This document shows, piece after piece, positions 40,374 to 48,635 of a stretch of DNA of 64,000 nt; position 1 is the first letter of the stretch; each line of letters opens with the position of its first letter. The stretch is from an uncultured Sphaerochaeta sp. (lineage in GTDB: Bacteria; Spirochaetota; Spirochaetia; Sphaerochaetales; Sphaerochaetaceae). Under the pieces are notes generated by a model. The model did not search any database, had not been told where the DNA came from, and worked only from the letters and a program-made list of their open reading frames with translations. The stretch is from positions 2,356,001 to 2,420,000 of the forward strand of contig NZ_OY781063.1 of the NCBI RefSeq assembly GCF_963676285.1. The letters run 5' to 3'. The position numbers and the translations under genes were made by a program.

Positions 40374-41664
40374 CGTGGTCTCCCCATATCCTGGAGAGAG
40401 AGGAAGAGGATTGTGCATTTCTCAGTTTGAGCACTACGCACTGTTTGAGACTTGCTTGTCCTTTTGCAATATCCTCAGCAAGACTCTTGCAGGTAGGACT
40501 TCCGCAAAGTCCGCAGTCGATACCAGGGAGCACTTTCAGGATATCGGTTACTTTCTGGAGCTTATAGAGCGCTCTGGAGCGGTCTGTATCGAGACCCATG
40601 GCCATGGTTGCCTTAAAAGGGGGCAACCGAAGGTTGTTTTGGAATGCTTTCCTTTGTTCTTGGATACGCTTGATAAGTACCTCGTCAAGCACCTCCGGGA
40701 GCTGCTCGGAATAGTACTTGAGCCGTTCTGAGGCGAGGAAGCGGTTTCTTACGGTGAGAATTCCTCCCACACACCCTTCTGCGCAAGCATCCAATTCAAG
40801 GAACTGCAGGTTTGTCTGTTCTTCTTCTTCGAGGATTTCGAGGAACTCAATGACATTATGCATCTCATCGACAGCGAGGGTTCGCCCCTCGTGTGAGGGG
40901 ATCTGGCCTTTTACCAAGCTCCAGAGTAGAGCCTGCTTGGTGCAAAGGGCAAAAGTTAGACTTCCTTCCTGAACTTGGTCATGTTTTGCAAGATAGGTAC
41001 TTACCAGGTTGTAAGCGGTATCGATGTTGATGATGCCATCAAATAACCTGTTCTCTTCTGAACCTTCTGTGTTGAATTGGGCGATCTTTGCTGCACACGG
41101 GGTGAAGTAAAATATTCCAAGGTCTGGGGATATTGATGAAAGTTCACTTCTTGCAAAGATTGCCGTCACCTGGGCAGGTGGGCGAAGTCTGCTCAGGTTG
41201 TCCACCAAGAGGGGGAATCGGATCTGAATCAAGCGTTGCACTGCTGGGCAAAAGTTGCTTATCAGGGGTAACTCAGGAGCTTTCTCCTCTGCATTCAGGA
41301 CGTCCAAGATATCTACGCCGGTCTCAGCAAGATAGATATGGGTAAAACCGATTGCATAGAGTGCACCAAGAATTTCGCCGAGGGTGATGGAGTCTGGGAA
41401 CTGGGCGAAGAAGATGGCAGGGATGATAGCAACACGGACAAGGTAGTCATCCAGCTGGTTGAAAGGGTCTTGCTCCACCTTGATGGCATCGTTTGGACAC
41501 ACTGCCATGCATTGGCCGCAGTCAATGCAGAGATCCCCATTGATTTCAGCCTTTCCATGTTTTATACGAATTGCCTGGGTAGGGCAGCGTTTCATGCAAT
41601 GAGTGCATCCCTTGCAGGAGGAGGTGATGACCCTAATTGCATGATGGAACATCTGGTCACTCAT
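40336..41664 (-). CDS. Hydrogenase-like Fe-S protein, putative sensory/regulatory [FeFe] type
   Basis: A 442-residue protein. The N-terminus has two [4Fe-4S] ferredoxin motifs (CKGCTHCMKRC, CIDCGQCMAVC). The middle resembles the [FeFe] hydrogenase large-subunit domain and keeps all four H-cluster cysteines: Cys139 (NFCP), Cys190 (TPC), Cys294 and Cys298 (DACAEGC). Three residues needed for catalysis differ: the proton-relay Cys before Cys139 is Phe138, the Glu after the second motif is Gln196, and the Met of the third motif is Asp292. The C-terminus has a further [4Fe-4S] motif (CGLCGSPTC...C). This fits a sensor-type hydrogenase more than an H2-producing one. It is the last gene of an operon with an anti-sigma-type ATPase and a DRTGG protein. 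Confidence 0.8.
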   Translation of the reverse strand: MSDQMFHHAIRVITSSCKGCTHCMKRCPTQAIRIKHGKAEINGDLCIDCGQCMAVCPNDAIKVEQDPFNQLDDYLVRVAIIPAIFFAQFPDSITLGEILGALYAIGFTHIYLAETGVDILDVLNAEEKAPELPLISNFCPAVQRLIQIRFPLLVDNLSRLRPPAQVTAIFARSELSSISPDLGIFYFTPCAAKIAQFNTEGSEENRLFDGIINIDTAYNLVSTYLAKHDQVQEGSLTFALCTKQALLWSLVKGQIPSHEGRTLAVDEMHNVIEFLEILEEEEQTNLQFLELDACAEGCVGGILTVRNRFLASERLKYYSEQLPEVLDEVLIKRIQEQRKAFQNNLRLPPFKATMAMGLDTDRSRALYKLQKVTDILKVLPGIDCGLCGSPTCKSLAEDIAKGQASLKQCVVLKLRNAQSSSSLSRIWGDHAKGEDVLRDGRE

Positions 41665-42083
41665 GGCTCCTCCTTCAAGTCGAATCCCATGGTTATGTGG
41701 GTATGCTCTCCTGCTTTTGTCTTGATGGAGAGCCGGTCACAGCTCTTCTTGATATTCGGTAGTCCCATGCCAGCCCCATATCCCAGTTCCAAGATCTCTT
41801 CGGTGGCCGTAGACCATCCCTCCTTCATGGCAAGGTCAAGATTGGGAATACCTGGACCAGTATCAATGACTTCTACGGTAATCGTATCCTCACCCAGCTC
41901 ACAGACAATCTTGCCCCCATAGGAGTGGGCAATGACATTGACCTCAGCCTCGAAGACAGCAACAACAATACGCTTGATTACCTTCGGAGGGAGGTTTAAC
42001 TGCTTAAGCAACCGCTTGAAATTGCTTGATGCAACTCCGGCTACTGAGAAATCCTGGGCTGGTACGGTATACTCTTGATGCAT
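41661..42083 (-). CDS. Anti-sigma-factor-type (RsbW/SpoIIAB-like) ATP-binding protein
   Basis: A 140-residue GHKL ATPase domain with N-box FEAEVNVIAHS (about residues 44-54), G1 IDTGPGIP (about 74) and G2 GAGMGLPNI (about 104). There is no kinase dimerisation domain. Small proteins of this type are serine kinases or anti-sigma factors. The start lies 1 bp after the DRTGG gene stop and the end overlaps the hydrogenase-like gene by 4 bp, so all three are translationally linked. A role in transmitting a redox or H2 signal from the hydrogenase-like protein is plausible but inferred from context. Confidence 0.85.
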   Translation of the reverse strand: MHQEYTVPAQDFSVAGVASSNFKRLLKQLNLPPKVIKRIVVAVFEAEVNVIAHSYGGKIVCELGEDTITVEVIDTGPGIPNLDLAMKEGWSTATEEILELGYGAGMGLPNIKKSCDRLSIKTKAGEHTHITMGFDLKEEP

Positions 42084-42084
42084 C

Positions 42085-42429
42085 TCAATATACCGGTTTC
42101 AATCCTTCTTGGAAGAGCAGGGCACTGGCCTTGAACAGTGAGTAGGAGGTATATGAGAGAGAGATGTTCAACTCCTGTGCCATATCAATCATGTTTTGGC
42201 TTGGTTTCTTGTTCCTTACCAAGAGAATGTTCTTGATGTCACTCATCTCGGCTGTCCTAATTGCCTGATTGTTTGAGAGTCCTGTGATCAGGAGAATGTC
42301 GTCCTCAAGAATGGTCAATACATCACTCATCAGGTCACTGGCAAATCCTCGCGCAATCTCATCTTCAAGATGGGACTCGCCACAAATTAGCTGTCCATCT
42401 ACACATGCAATAATATCTTTGAGTTTCAT
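42085..42429 (-). CDS. DRTGG-domain protein
   Basis: A 114-residue stand-alone DRTGG-like domain, recognised by KLKDIIACVDGQLICGE, then FASDLMSDVLTILEDDILLITGLSN and AEMSDIKNILLVRNKKPSQNMI. Such domains occur in phosphotransacetylase and CBS-domain proteins and, as single proteins, beside hydrogenase regulatory genes. ATG 42429 begins the conserved domain; the frame is open 11 codons upstream without a ribosome-binding site. A TATACT box ends 7 nt before ATG 42429, which suggests a leaderless operon mRNA. Its ligand is unknown; nucleotide binding is possible. Confidence 0.75.
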   Translation of the reverse strand: MKLKDIIACVDGQLICGESHLEDEIARGFASDLMSDVLTILEDDILLITGLSNNQAIRTAEMSDIKNILLVRNKKPSQNMIDMAQELNISLSYTSYSLFKASALLFQEGLKPVY

Positions 42430-42436
42430 AAGGATG

Positions 42437-42466
42437 AGTATATCATGGACAGGAGGTATCACGATA
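42437..42466 (-). promoter_or_regulatory. Possible promoter of the DRTGG-ATPase-hydrogenase-like operon
   Basis: TATACT on the minus strand (42442-42437) lies 7 nt before ATG 42429. The -35 (TATCGT at 42466-42461, 18-nt spacing) is a poor match, so an activator may be needed or the assignment may be wrong. Confidence 0.35.
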
Positions 42467-42550
42467 GGGGAAACGGGATTTCTTGGAGTCCCTTATTGGC
42501 GATTACCTTTCATTGAAAGCCTTGCATGAAAGTAATAGGTGCAAGAAGGA

Positions 42551-44296
42551 TCATTCCTTTCTCTGTAGTGCCAAAACCTGATACGGCATAAGCTGGATGT
42601 GCTCTGATACAGTGAGTGTTGTGTTGGTTATGAGATCCACAACCTCAGGTGTAGCCCCGCTCCACAGATTTGGGATGCGTTGTGGATCTGCACTAATGTT
42701 GACTGCAACAAAAAGTTCTTCCAAGTGCCCAATGTTCCCAGCGTCATTCCTGGTAGTGCGAAGGAATGCAAAACAACCAGGATTGCTAGTATCTATGATC
42801 TCTTGGTCAGCAAGAGGAGATAATGCGGGCTCATTCTTTCTGATATTCAAGAGTACAAGCATATCTTTTAAAATGACAGAGCGCCTGCTATGAGGATCTG
42901 AGAGTTCGTTCCTCAGAGATTGTATTTCAATTTTTTCACGATTGATCTTTCTGGGTTGTGAAGAGAGGGAAGGAGCCCCTGACCAATTCTTTGAACCTAT
43001 CAAACTGTGAATGTAGATACCTGGTACTCCTTTGAAGAAGATCATGATTGCAGAAGCAGCGATGAAACGTTTGATGGCAAGGCTCTCACTCTCCTCCTCT
43101 AGTATATCGGAAAGTGCTGAAAAGTAGTTGATATTCAGTTCATATGGGCTGGTTGAACCATCACTTTCGCTTCTTCTTGAAATATATCCACCTTGCTTCT
43201 TTGCATGCTCGGCCATTGCTTCTATCTCTGACTTTGAAAGAATATCCTGTACTGGCATCAACCCGATACCATCATGGGATGCAAGAAAGTTGAAAAAGGT
43301 TACCTCGTTTGATGGGAGTGTAAGCGTTTTTGCCCAAGAGGTGAGAGCGTTGGCATCCCCTGAAAGGAATGTGTGGAATACGAGTGGGGGCAAAGAAAAA
43401 TTGTACACCATCGTGGCTTCGTTATGGCCATTCCCAAAGTAGGAAATGTTCTCCCTATGGGGTACGTTTGTCTCAGTGACCAGAAGACTACCTGGAAGGA
43501 GAGATGACATGATATGGGAAAAGAACTGTATAATGGCATGCGTCTTTGGATGATGTATGCAACGAGTTCCCAACTCCTTCCAAAGGAAGGCAACAGCATC
43601 GAGACGGACCACAGATGCCCCGTGATCTAGATAATGGAGCAGAATCTCAGTCATCTGGAGGAGTACCTGGGGATTGTGGTAGTTTACATCCACTTGATCG
43701 CTGCTGAATGTGGTCCAGACCAGTTTCTCTCCTATCTTGGTAAGCAAGGGCAAAGCACGTGGCCTGAAGACAGAACTGAGATCCTCATCACCTTCCAACT
43801 CAATGATGAAGTCCTTGTAGAGAGGATCATTCTCCAAGGAGCCCTGAATCCATCTGTTCTCTCTTGATAGGTGGTTAGCAATAAAATCAACCATGAGAAG
43901 ATACTCATTCTGCAGTGCGTGGATATCCTCCCAGGTTCCAAAGACAGGATCGACAGCAGTAGGGTCAATCACAGAAAATCCATCATCGGAGCTTGAAGGG
44001 AAGAAGGGGAGGATATGGACCGTTGAAATGGCAGAACCGATATACTCGTGCAGGAATGATTGCAACAGAGGGAGAGTAGGATATCCTGGTTCTCCTATAA
44101 GAGAATTTGCATACGTAATCAGTATTGATGTATGCTGCTCCAGAGGAACTCCCTTGCCAATCGTCCTTTTCTGAAGTTCTCCTTGATATTTTTCCAACAA
44201 TGAGATAAATGCATCACCATATTGTGCTGCACCTCTCTTGCCGTATAGCTCGGTAAGATAAGGGATGACTAAATCCTGTAAACTTGTTCTACTCAT
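42551..44296 (-). CDS. GH13 subfamily 18 sugar phosphorylase (sucrose/glucosylglycerate phosphorylase type)
   Basis: A 581-residue alpha-glucoside phosphorylase that would split a glucoside with phosphate to glucose 1-phosphate plus an acceptor. GH13 residues are present: nucleophile Asp in VVRLDAVAFLWKE (about 236), acid/base Glu in LLVTETNVPHREN (about 277) and stabiliser Asp in FLASHDGIGL (about 344). HILPFFPSSSDDGFSV is the subfamily 18 substrate loop. Candidate substrates are sucrose, sucrose phosphate, glucosylglycerol and glucosylglycerate. The layout recalls the E. coli ycj operon, whose YcjM acts on glucosylglycerate. ATG 44296 overlaps the lacI stop (ATGA). The last gene of the operon. 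Confidence 0.85.
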   Translation of the reverse strand: MSRTSLQDLVIPYLTELYGKRGAAQYGDAFISLLEKYQGELQKRTIGKGVPLEQHTSILITYANSLIGEPGYPTLPLLQSFLHEYIGSAISTVHILPFFPSSSDDGFSVIDPTAVDPVFGTWEDIHALQNEYLLMVDFIANHLSRENRWIQGSLENDPLYKDFIIELEGDEDLSSVFRPRALPLLTKIGEKLVWTTFSSDQVDVNYHNPQVLLQMTEILLHYLDHGASVVRLDAVAFLWKELGTRCIHHPKTHAIIQFFSHIMSSLLPGSLLVTETNVPHRENISYFGNGHNEATMVYNFSLPPLVFHTFLSGDANALTSWAKTLTLPSNEVTFFNFLASHDGIGLMPVQDILSKSEIEAMAEHAKKQGGYISRRSESDGSTSPYELNINYFSALSDILEEESESLAIKRFIAASAIMIFFKGVPGIYIHSLIGSKNWSGAPSLSSQPRKINREKIEIQSLRNELSDPHSRRSVILKDMLVLLNIRKNEPALSPLADQEIIDTSNPGCFAFLRTTRNDAGNIGHLEELFVAVNISADPQRIPNLWSGATPEVVDLITNTTLTVSEHIQLMPYQVLALQRKE

Positions 44297-45318
44297 GATG
44301 ACTCTCTGATAATAAGTGTTGGGCATAGTATGATTTGCATGTTCTCTATGCCATCAGCTTTTGCTCTATACGTTGGGTGTTTCTCCTGTATGGCTTTGAT
44401 CAACAACTTGGTGACCAACGAACCGATATCTGCTATAGGCTGGCGGACAGTGGTAAGGGGAGGGCGGTACAATTCGGCCATGGGTACATCGTCGAATCCG
44501 GTAATGGCAAGATCTGTCCCTATAGAGAATCCTCGCTCCTTTCCTGCGTTGATGGCACCGAATGCAATACTGTCATTGAAACATATAATGGCAGTTGGGG
44601 GATGAGGAAGGTCCAAAAGCTTGTGCGTCTGTGCATAACCATCCTTTTGGTCGAAACTGCCGATGCATACCATCTCTTGCGGAAGGGAAAGACCTATTTG
44701 TTCCATGTGTTTTCTAACAGCCCTCAGGCGAACGGCTGAGAACATAACCGAGAGAGGGGGTGCAATACAAGCAATTCTTGTATGGCCTTTACCTGCAAGG
44801 TGGTCCACTACACAGGCCATTGCATAATCACTGTCCTCCTCAACAAAGGGAAAGTTCTGTTTACCTTCAACCATACCGAAGGAAGCAAACGGGAAATCGA
44901 TGGATGAGAGGTAGTCTATCCTCTCATCGTGGCAGAGGGTTCTGCTGATGACAAATCCATCAACCCTTCGCCCATTTATCAGTTTTTTGTAGAGAGAGAG
45001 TTCATTTTCTCTTTTCGCGTAGGCGACAAGCAAGTCCAATCCTTGCTCCGATGCTTCCCTGCCGATACCCGCGAGCAATTCACTAAAGAATGGTTCTCCA
45101 TAGCCCTTGGCAGAATATGGAACCACAATGCCAATGGTATCGGTTACCTTTTTCTGTAACCGTTGGGCTATACTGTTGGGAACATACCCCATTTCTGCGG
45201 CGGTTGATTGTACCAGACGTATTGTTTCAGGACTTACATCGGAACATCCTGCCAGTGCACGGGATACAGTAGTCACCGATTTCTGTACCTGTTCTGCAAT
45301 ATCTTTCAAAGTCACCAT
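44293..45318 (-). CDS. LacI-family transcriptional repressor
   Basis: A 341-residue LacI/GalR regulator. The N-terminal helix-turn-helix and hinge are VTLKDIAEQVQKSVTTVSRALAG and IAQRLQKKVTDTIGIVV, and the rest is a periplasmic-binding-protein-like sugar domain (AIICFNDSIAFGAI, ITGFDDVPMAELYRPPLTTV). It lies inside the transport operon and probably represses it through the CCAAAACGTTTTGG palindromes at 48577, 50059 and 50091, relieved by the transported sugar or its product. The frame is open 45 codons upstream, but ATG 45318 starts the conserved HTH and overlaps the glycosyltransferase stop. Confidence 0.92.
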   Translation of the reverse strand: MVTLKDIAEQVQKSVTTVSRALAGCSDVSPETIRLVQSTAAEMGYVPNSIAQRLQKKVTDTIGIVVPYSAKGYGEPFFSELLAGIGREASEQGLDLLVAYAKRENELSLYKKLINGRRVDGFVISRTLCHDERIDYLSSIDFPFASFGMVEGKQNFPFVEEDSDYAMACVVDHLAGKGHTRIACIAPPLSVMFSAVRLRAVRKHMEQIGLSLPQEMVCIGSFDQKDGYAQTHKLLDLPHPPTAIICFNDSIAFGAINAGKERGFSIGTDLAITGFDDVPMAELYRPPLTTVRQPIADIGSLVTKLLIKAIQEKHPTYRAKADGIENMQIILCPTLIIRESS

Positions 45319-46712
45319 TGTGTGTTGCTCCAAGTTGTTGTATAGGGTTTGAGAAGCGTATGGAGTGTATTCAAGGAAAACGATTCCTTGCCTATCTTGA
45401 AGTTTGATTCTACCATATCCATTCGTGCATGTCTGTTGAAAAGGACGGTGCACGCAGCATTGGCCGCTTGTTCTATCTGATTGGACGGAAGCTGGGCAAG
45501 CCCTTGGGTATCCCAGGAAAGACTTTCCTTTTGTCCGAGCTCAATCATCTGAAATCCTGATTTCCTGATATCACTTTGGTATATCTCATAAGGAAATAAG
45601 GCGATTGGAAGCTTCGCTCTCACGGCTTCCAGCAATTGGTTTCCCCATCCCTCCCAGTAAGAAGGATAGGTCACCATATCTGCATGTGCATATGCGTCCC
45701 AAAGGCTATATATCTTTGTCTCTCCCTTTCTCTTACGGGTATGGCCAATATGATCGCCTATCCAGATTAAGGTAACATTTTGCATACGAGCCTTTACTTG
45801 CAGTTTGGAAAGGTACGCTCCTGCATCATTCTCAATGCTTCCGGCAAGCATCAGGATGACTTTGCTCGTATCGGTGAAGACCTTTCCATTATAGAGAGCT
45901 GTATTACGATATGCTTCGAGTCTCTTCTCCAGTATCTGGGCAAAATCAATAGCAAGCTCAATCCCCTTTCGTTTTACCACTCTGGTGGCTTGTAATAGGA
46001 GCACATCTTCATCCTTGATACCGAACACTTCCCGTAAATCACTGTTATATGTGTCTTTCTGCCAAGGGCCATTGCTGAAATCAAATGTGTTGGGAATGAT
46101 ATTGGCGGTGATGCCCTTGCGCTCCTCCAAAGCTCTCTGTGCTTTTGAGTTAATCACCACATGCTTATACTCCCTGTCATGGGGTGGCAGGTACTGGTCT
46201 GCGATCCTTATAGCATGCTTGCAGGTGAGTGAAATGGGCGTGACTCGCTCCCAATAAAAGTCGTGATGATGAGCAAGTACATGGAGCTTTCGTTCGTGCA
46301 CGACTCTTTCTAATGCAATAGCGGCAGCAGGGTGCAGTCCCACCGACCAGATGTTCTCGATAATCAGAACATCAAGGTTGCAAGCATCAACCCAAGCGAG
46401 CAGCTCCTTGGTCAATATAATGGTGTTCCTCTCCATTGCCTCTTCATAAGCAGAATCACTGTCAAAATCCCCAAGATATTCAAATGTTCCCCGATTCAAT
46501 GCACTCGCCTCTTTACTGAAATAGGAGAGAGCAGGGATAATGGTACTCCTATTGTCCATCATCGGGGGCTGTCCGCAACAGTAATATACGGTATGGCCTT
46601 CGGAAACAAATACCTCACGCCACTTGTCCATTTCCAGTGAGACCCCATCAGTGTCGCCAGTCTTGAAATGAACCATTCCGATTGAAAGAGATGTATGCTG
46701 GTTCCTGCTCAT
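45312..46712 (-). CDS. GT4-type glycosyltransferase
   Basis: A 466-residue GT-B glycosyltransferase. The C-terminal donor-binding domain shows LLQATRVVKRKGIELAIDF and the E-x7-E element in YPSYWEGWGNQLLEAVRAKLP (about 350-370). The N-terminus begins IGMVHFKTGDTDGVSLEMDKW and contains HHHDFYWER. It is cytoplasmic, with no signal peptide. Lying between permease and lacI genes, it probably makes or extends the glucoside that the phosphorylase breaks down, possibly a compatible solute of the glucosylglycerate kind. Donor and acceptor cannot be read from the sequence. It overlaps both neighbours by 4-7 bp. Confidence 0.8.
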   Translation of the reverse strand: MSRNQHTSLSIGMVHFKTGDTDGVSLEMDKWREVFVSEGHTVYYCCGQPPMMDNRSTIIPALSYFSKEASALNRGTFEYLGDFDSDSAYEEAMERNTIILTKELLAWVDACNLDVLIIENIWSVGLHPAAAIALERVVHERKLHVLAHHHDFYWERVTPISLTCKHAIRIADQYLPPHDREYKHVVINSKAQRALEERKGITANIIPNTFDFSNGPWQKDTYNSDLREVFGIKDEDVLLLQATRVVKRKGIELAIDFAQILEKRLEAYRNTALYNGKVFTDTSKVILMLAGSIENDAGAYLSKLQVKARMQNVTLIWIGDHIGHTRKRKGETKIYSLWDAYAHADMVTYPSYWEGWGNQLLEAVRAKLPIALFPYEIYQSDIRKSGFQMIELGQKESLSWDTQGLAQLPSNQIEQAANAACTVLFNRHARMDMVESNFKIGKESFSLNTLHTLLKPYTTTWSNTQW

Positions 46713-47671
46713 TCTTTGACACCCCCGGCAGCCAGTCCTCCTGTAAGGTTCTTCTGGATGGACATGAAGAGGATCATGACCGGGATAGCAGTAAGCATTG
46801 ATGCAGCCATTATCCTATCCCAAATTGCATTCTTCGATACAAAGAGTGTTTTCAGCCCAATGGGTAGTGTATAGAGCCCTTTATAGCTCTTCAGGAAGAT
46901 TGAAGCGAACATATACTCATTCCAAGCAATCATGAAGCAGTAAATGAAAACAGTGATGATAGCGGAAATGGAGAGTGGGATGATGATTCGTATGATGGCA
47001 CCGAATCTACTCAACCCTTCAATCATGGCAGCCTCCTCGATGGAGTAGGGAATGGTCCGGAAATAGTTGCCCAGCATATACAGAGAGACAGGGAGTGTCT
47101 GTACTACATAGATGATGATCAGGCTTACAACCGTTCCTGCTGGAGTTGCCAGCAATCCGGATGCAGCAAATATCCGGTAAAGAGGAATGAGTAAGAGAAT
47201 TCCCCCAAACATATACACGAAAAGTACGCCACGTTGGACAACAGAACGTCCCCGAAACACGAGTCGGCTGAAGGAGTATGCTCCCAGTATTGCCAGGCAT
47301 ACTGAGGTGAATGAGGCCAGAAATGCAACCAAGAGAGAGTTGGCGAAATATTTGAGGAACGGGAAGACTTCACCTGTGCTTTGATACTTGGATAGAATTG
47401 CTTTTCTCTGTGCTTCAGTTAAGTCCGGTGATTCGTTGAGCAGCAGTTGAACCGACTCAGGTACATCCTTGAGTGAGCTCCCGATGTTCAGTAGCTCCTT
47501 GTATGCTTCAAGATTCACCTTGGTAGGAATCCATGATGGATTTCCCCAATCCCATGAGTACTTAAGCGAGAGCGAGAGCATCTGCGCGAAGGGGAAGAGA
47601 CAGAAAAACAAGATTGCCAGTATCAAGAGAAAAAATAGTGTACTTTTTACAATATTCCGTTTTTTTACCAT
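46709..47671 (-). CDS. ABC sugar transporter permease, MalG-like
   Basis: A 320-residue inner-membrane permease with six predicted helices. The EAA loop, EEAAMIEGLSRFGAIIRIIIPLS (about residues 213-235), contacts the ATPase. A long periplasmic insert after the first helix (residues 35-105) resembles carbohydrate CUT1 permeases. It overlaps the upstream permease by 7 bp and the glycosyltransferase by 4 bp. No ATP-binding subunit is encoded in this operon, so a shared MsmX-type ATPase elsewhere is likely. Confidence 0.93.
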   Translation of the reverse strand: MVKKRNIVKSTLFFLLILAILFFCLFPFAQMLSLSLKYSWDWGNPSWIPTKVNLEAYKELLNIGSSLKDVPESVQLLLNESPDLTEAQRKAILSKYQSTGEVFPFLKYFANSLLVAFLASFTSVCLAILGAYSFSRLVFRGRSVVQRGVLFVYMFGGILLLIPLYRIFAASGLLATPAGTVVSLIIIYVVQTLPVSLYMLGNYFRTIPYSIEEAAMIEGLSRFGAIIRIIIPLSISAIITVFIYCFMIAWNEYMFASIFLKSYKGLYTLPIGLKTLFVSKNAIWDRIMAASMLTAIPVMILFMSIQKNLTGGLAAGGVKE

Positions 47672-48567
47672 TTGAGTACCTTCTTGACATAGAAAAGAAT
47701 GAATCCGATGAGGATCAAGAATTGCAATACTGCGAGGGTTGCTCCTTGTCCAAAGTCCATGCTTCCGGTAAACGCCTTGAGGTAGGTATATACAGAGAGT
47801 ACTCTCACATTGCTGGATAAGAGATACACCTCATCAAATTTGTTGAAGTTCCAGATTACCCTGAGGAGAATCAATGCATTTACCACGTAGTAGATTTCCG
47901 GCATGGTGATTGCCTTGAATTGTTGCCAGGAAGAGGCTCCGTCAACTTCAGCAGCTTCATAGAGAGTCCTGTCGACTGCTTGCAATCGGGCAAGCACCAT
48001 CAGATAGGTAAAAGGAAAGTTCTTCCATATGCTGAAAGTAATTGCAGCCCAAACTGCAGTACTGGGGTCTCCTACGATATTGACTCTCTCAGCAAAGAAT
48101 CCTAGCTTTGCATGGAAAATGTCCATAAAAACACCATTTACGGGGTCAAAAACAAACTGCCATGCAAATACCACCGATATGACTGGTGCCACATAGGGAA
48201 GGAGCACAATGCTTCTCACAAGCCCCCGCAATGGGAACTCCTTGTTCAGGGCCAATGCCACCACCACCCCAAGGGCTGTGGTTCCCAGTGTCGTAAGGAT
48301 CACGTACAGCACTGTGGTACCCAGTGCTGTTCTGAACTCATGGTCAGCAAGGACTGATGCATAGTTTCCTAGTCCTACATACGTTCGTTGGCCAGAGTAG
48401 TCATAGGTAAACAGACTGAGGAATATGTTGTAGATGATGGGATACAGGATAAGGATGAGGATGATTGCTACCGATGGAAGTACCAATGCCCATCCCAAAC
48501 GTTGTTCCTGTTGTGCCCGGGTTCTTTGGATCTTCATTTTTGTAGATACTCTTGGACTTAGTTGCAT
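47665..48567 (-). CDS. ABC sugar transporter permease, MalF-like
   Basis: A 300-residue CUT1-type permease with six helices and the EAA motif YEAAEVDGASSWQQFKAITMPEI (about residues 201-223). It forms the channel with the MalG-like protein. Either ATG 48567 or ATG 48537 (MKIQRTRAQ) could be the start; neither has a clear Shine-Dalgarno. A LacI-type operator and a hairpin lie in the 68 bp between this gene and the binding-protein gene. Confidence 0.93.
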   Translation of the reverse strand: MQLSPRVSTKMKIQRTRAQQEQRLGWALVLPSVAIILILILYPIIYNIFLSLFTYDYSGQRTYVGLGNYASVLADHEFRTALGTTVLYVILTTLGTTALGVVVALALNKEFPLRGLVRSIVLLPYVAPVISVVFAWQFVFDPVNGVFMDIFHAKLGFFAERVNIVGDPSTAVWAAITFSIWKNFPFTYLMVLARLQAVDRTLYEAAEVDGASSWQQFKAITMPEIYYVVNALILLRVIWNFNKFDEVYLLSSNVRVLSVYTYLKAFTGSMDFGQGATLAVLQFLILIGFILFYVKKVLKW

Positions 48568-48576
48568 TGTATACCC

Positions 48577-48590
48577 CTAAAACGTTTTGG
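48577..48590. promoter_or_regulatory. LacI-type operator inside the transport operon
   Basis: CTAAAACGTTTTGG, nearly the same palindrome as upstream of the operon. On the minus strand it falls between a possible TTGAAC (48598-48593) and TATACA (48573-48568), 19 nt apart, suggesting a second, repressed promoter for the permease genes. Confidence 0.65.
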
Positions 48591-48598
48591 GTGTTCAA

Positions 48599-48627
48599 AA
48601 GGGGGGAGGGCAGTGCCCTCCCTCCTT
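48599..48627 (-). terminator. Intercistronic hairpin (attenuator) after the binding-protein gene
   Basis: A 13-bp stem, AAGGAGGGAGGGC / GCCCTCCCCCCTT on the minus strand with one mismatch and a 3-nt loop, followed by TTTG. It begins 9 bp after the stop. It should terminate part of the transcripts or protect the upstream mRNA, so that binding protein exceeds permease. Confidence 0.75.
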
Positions 48628-48635
48628 ATACAGGG

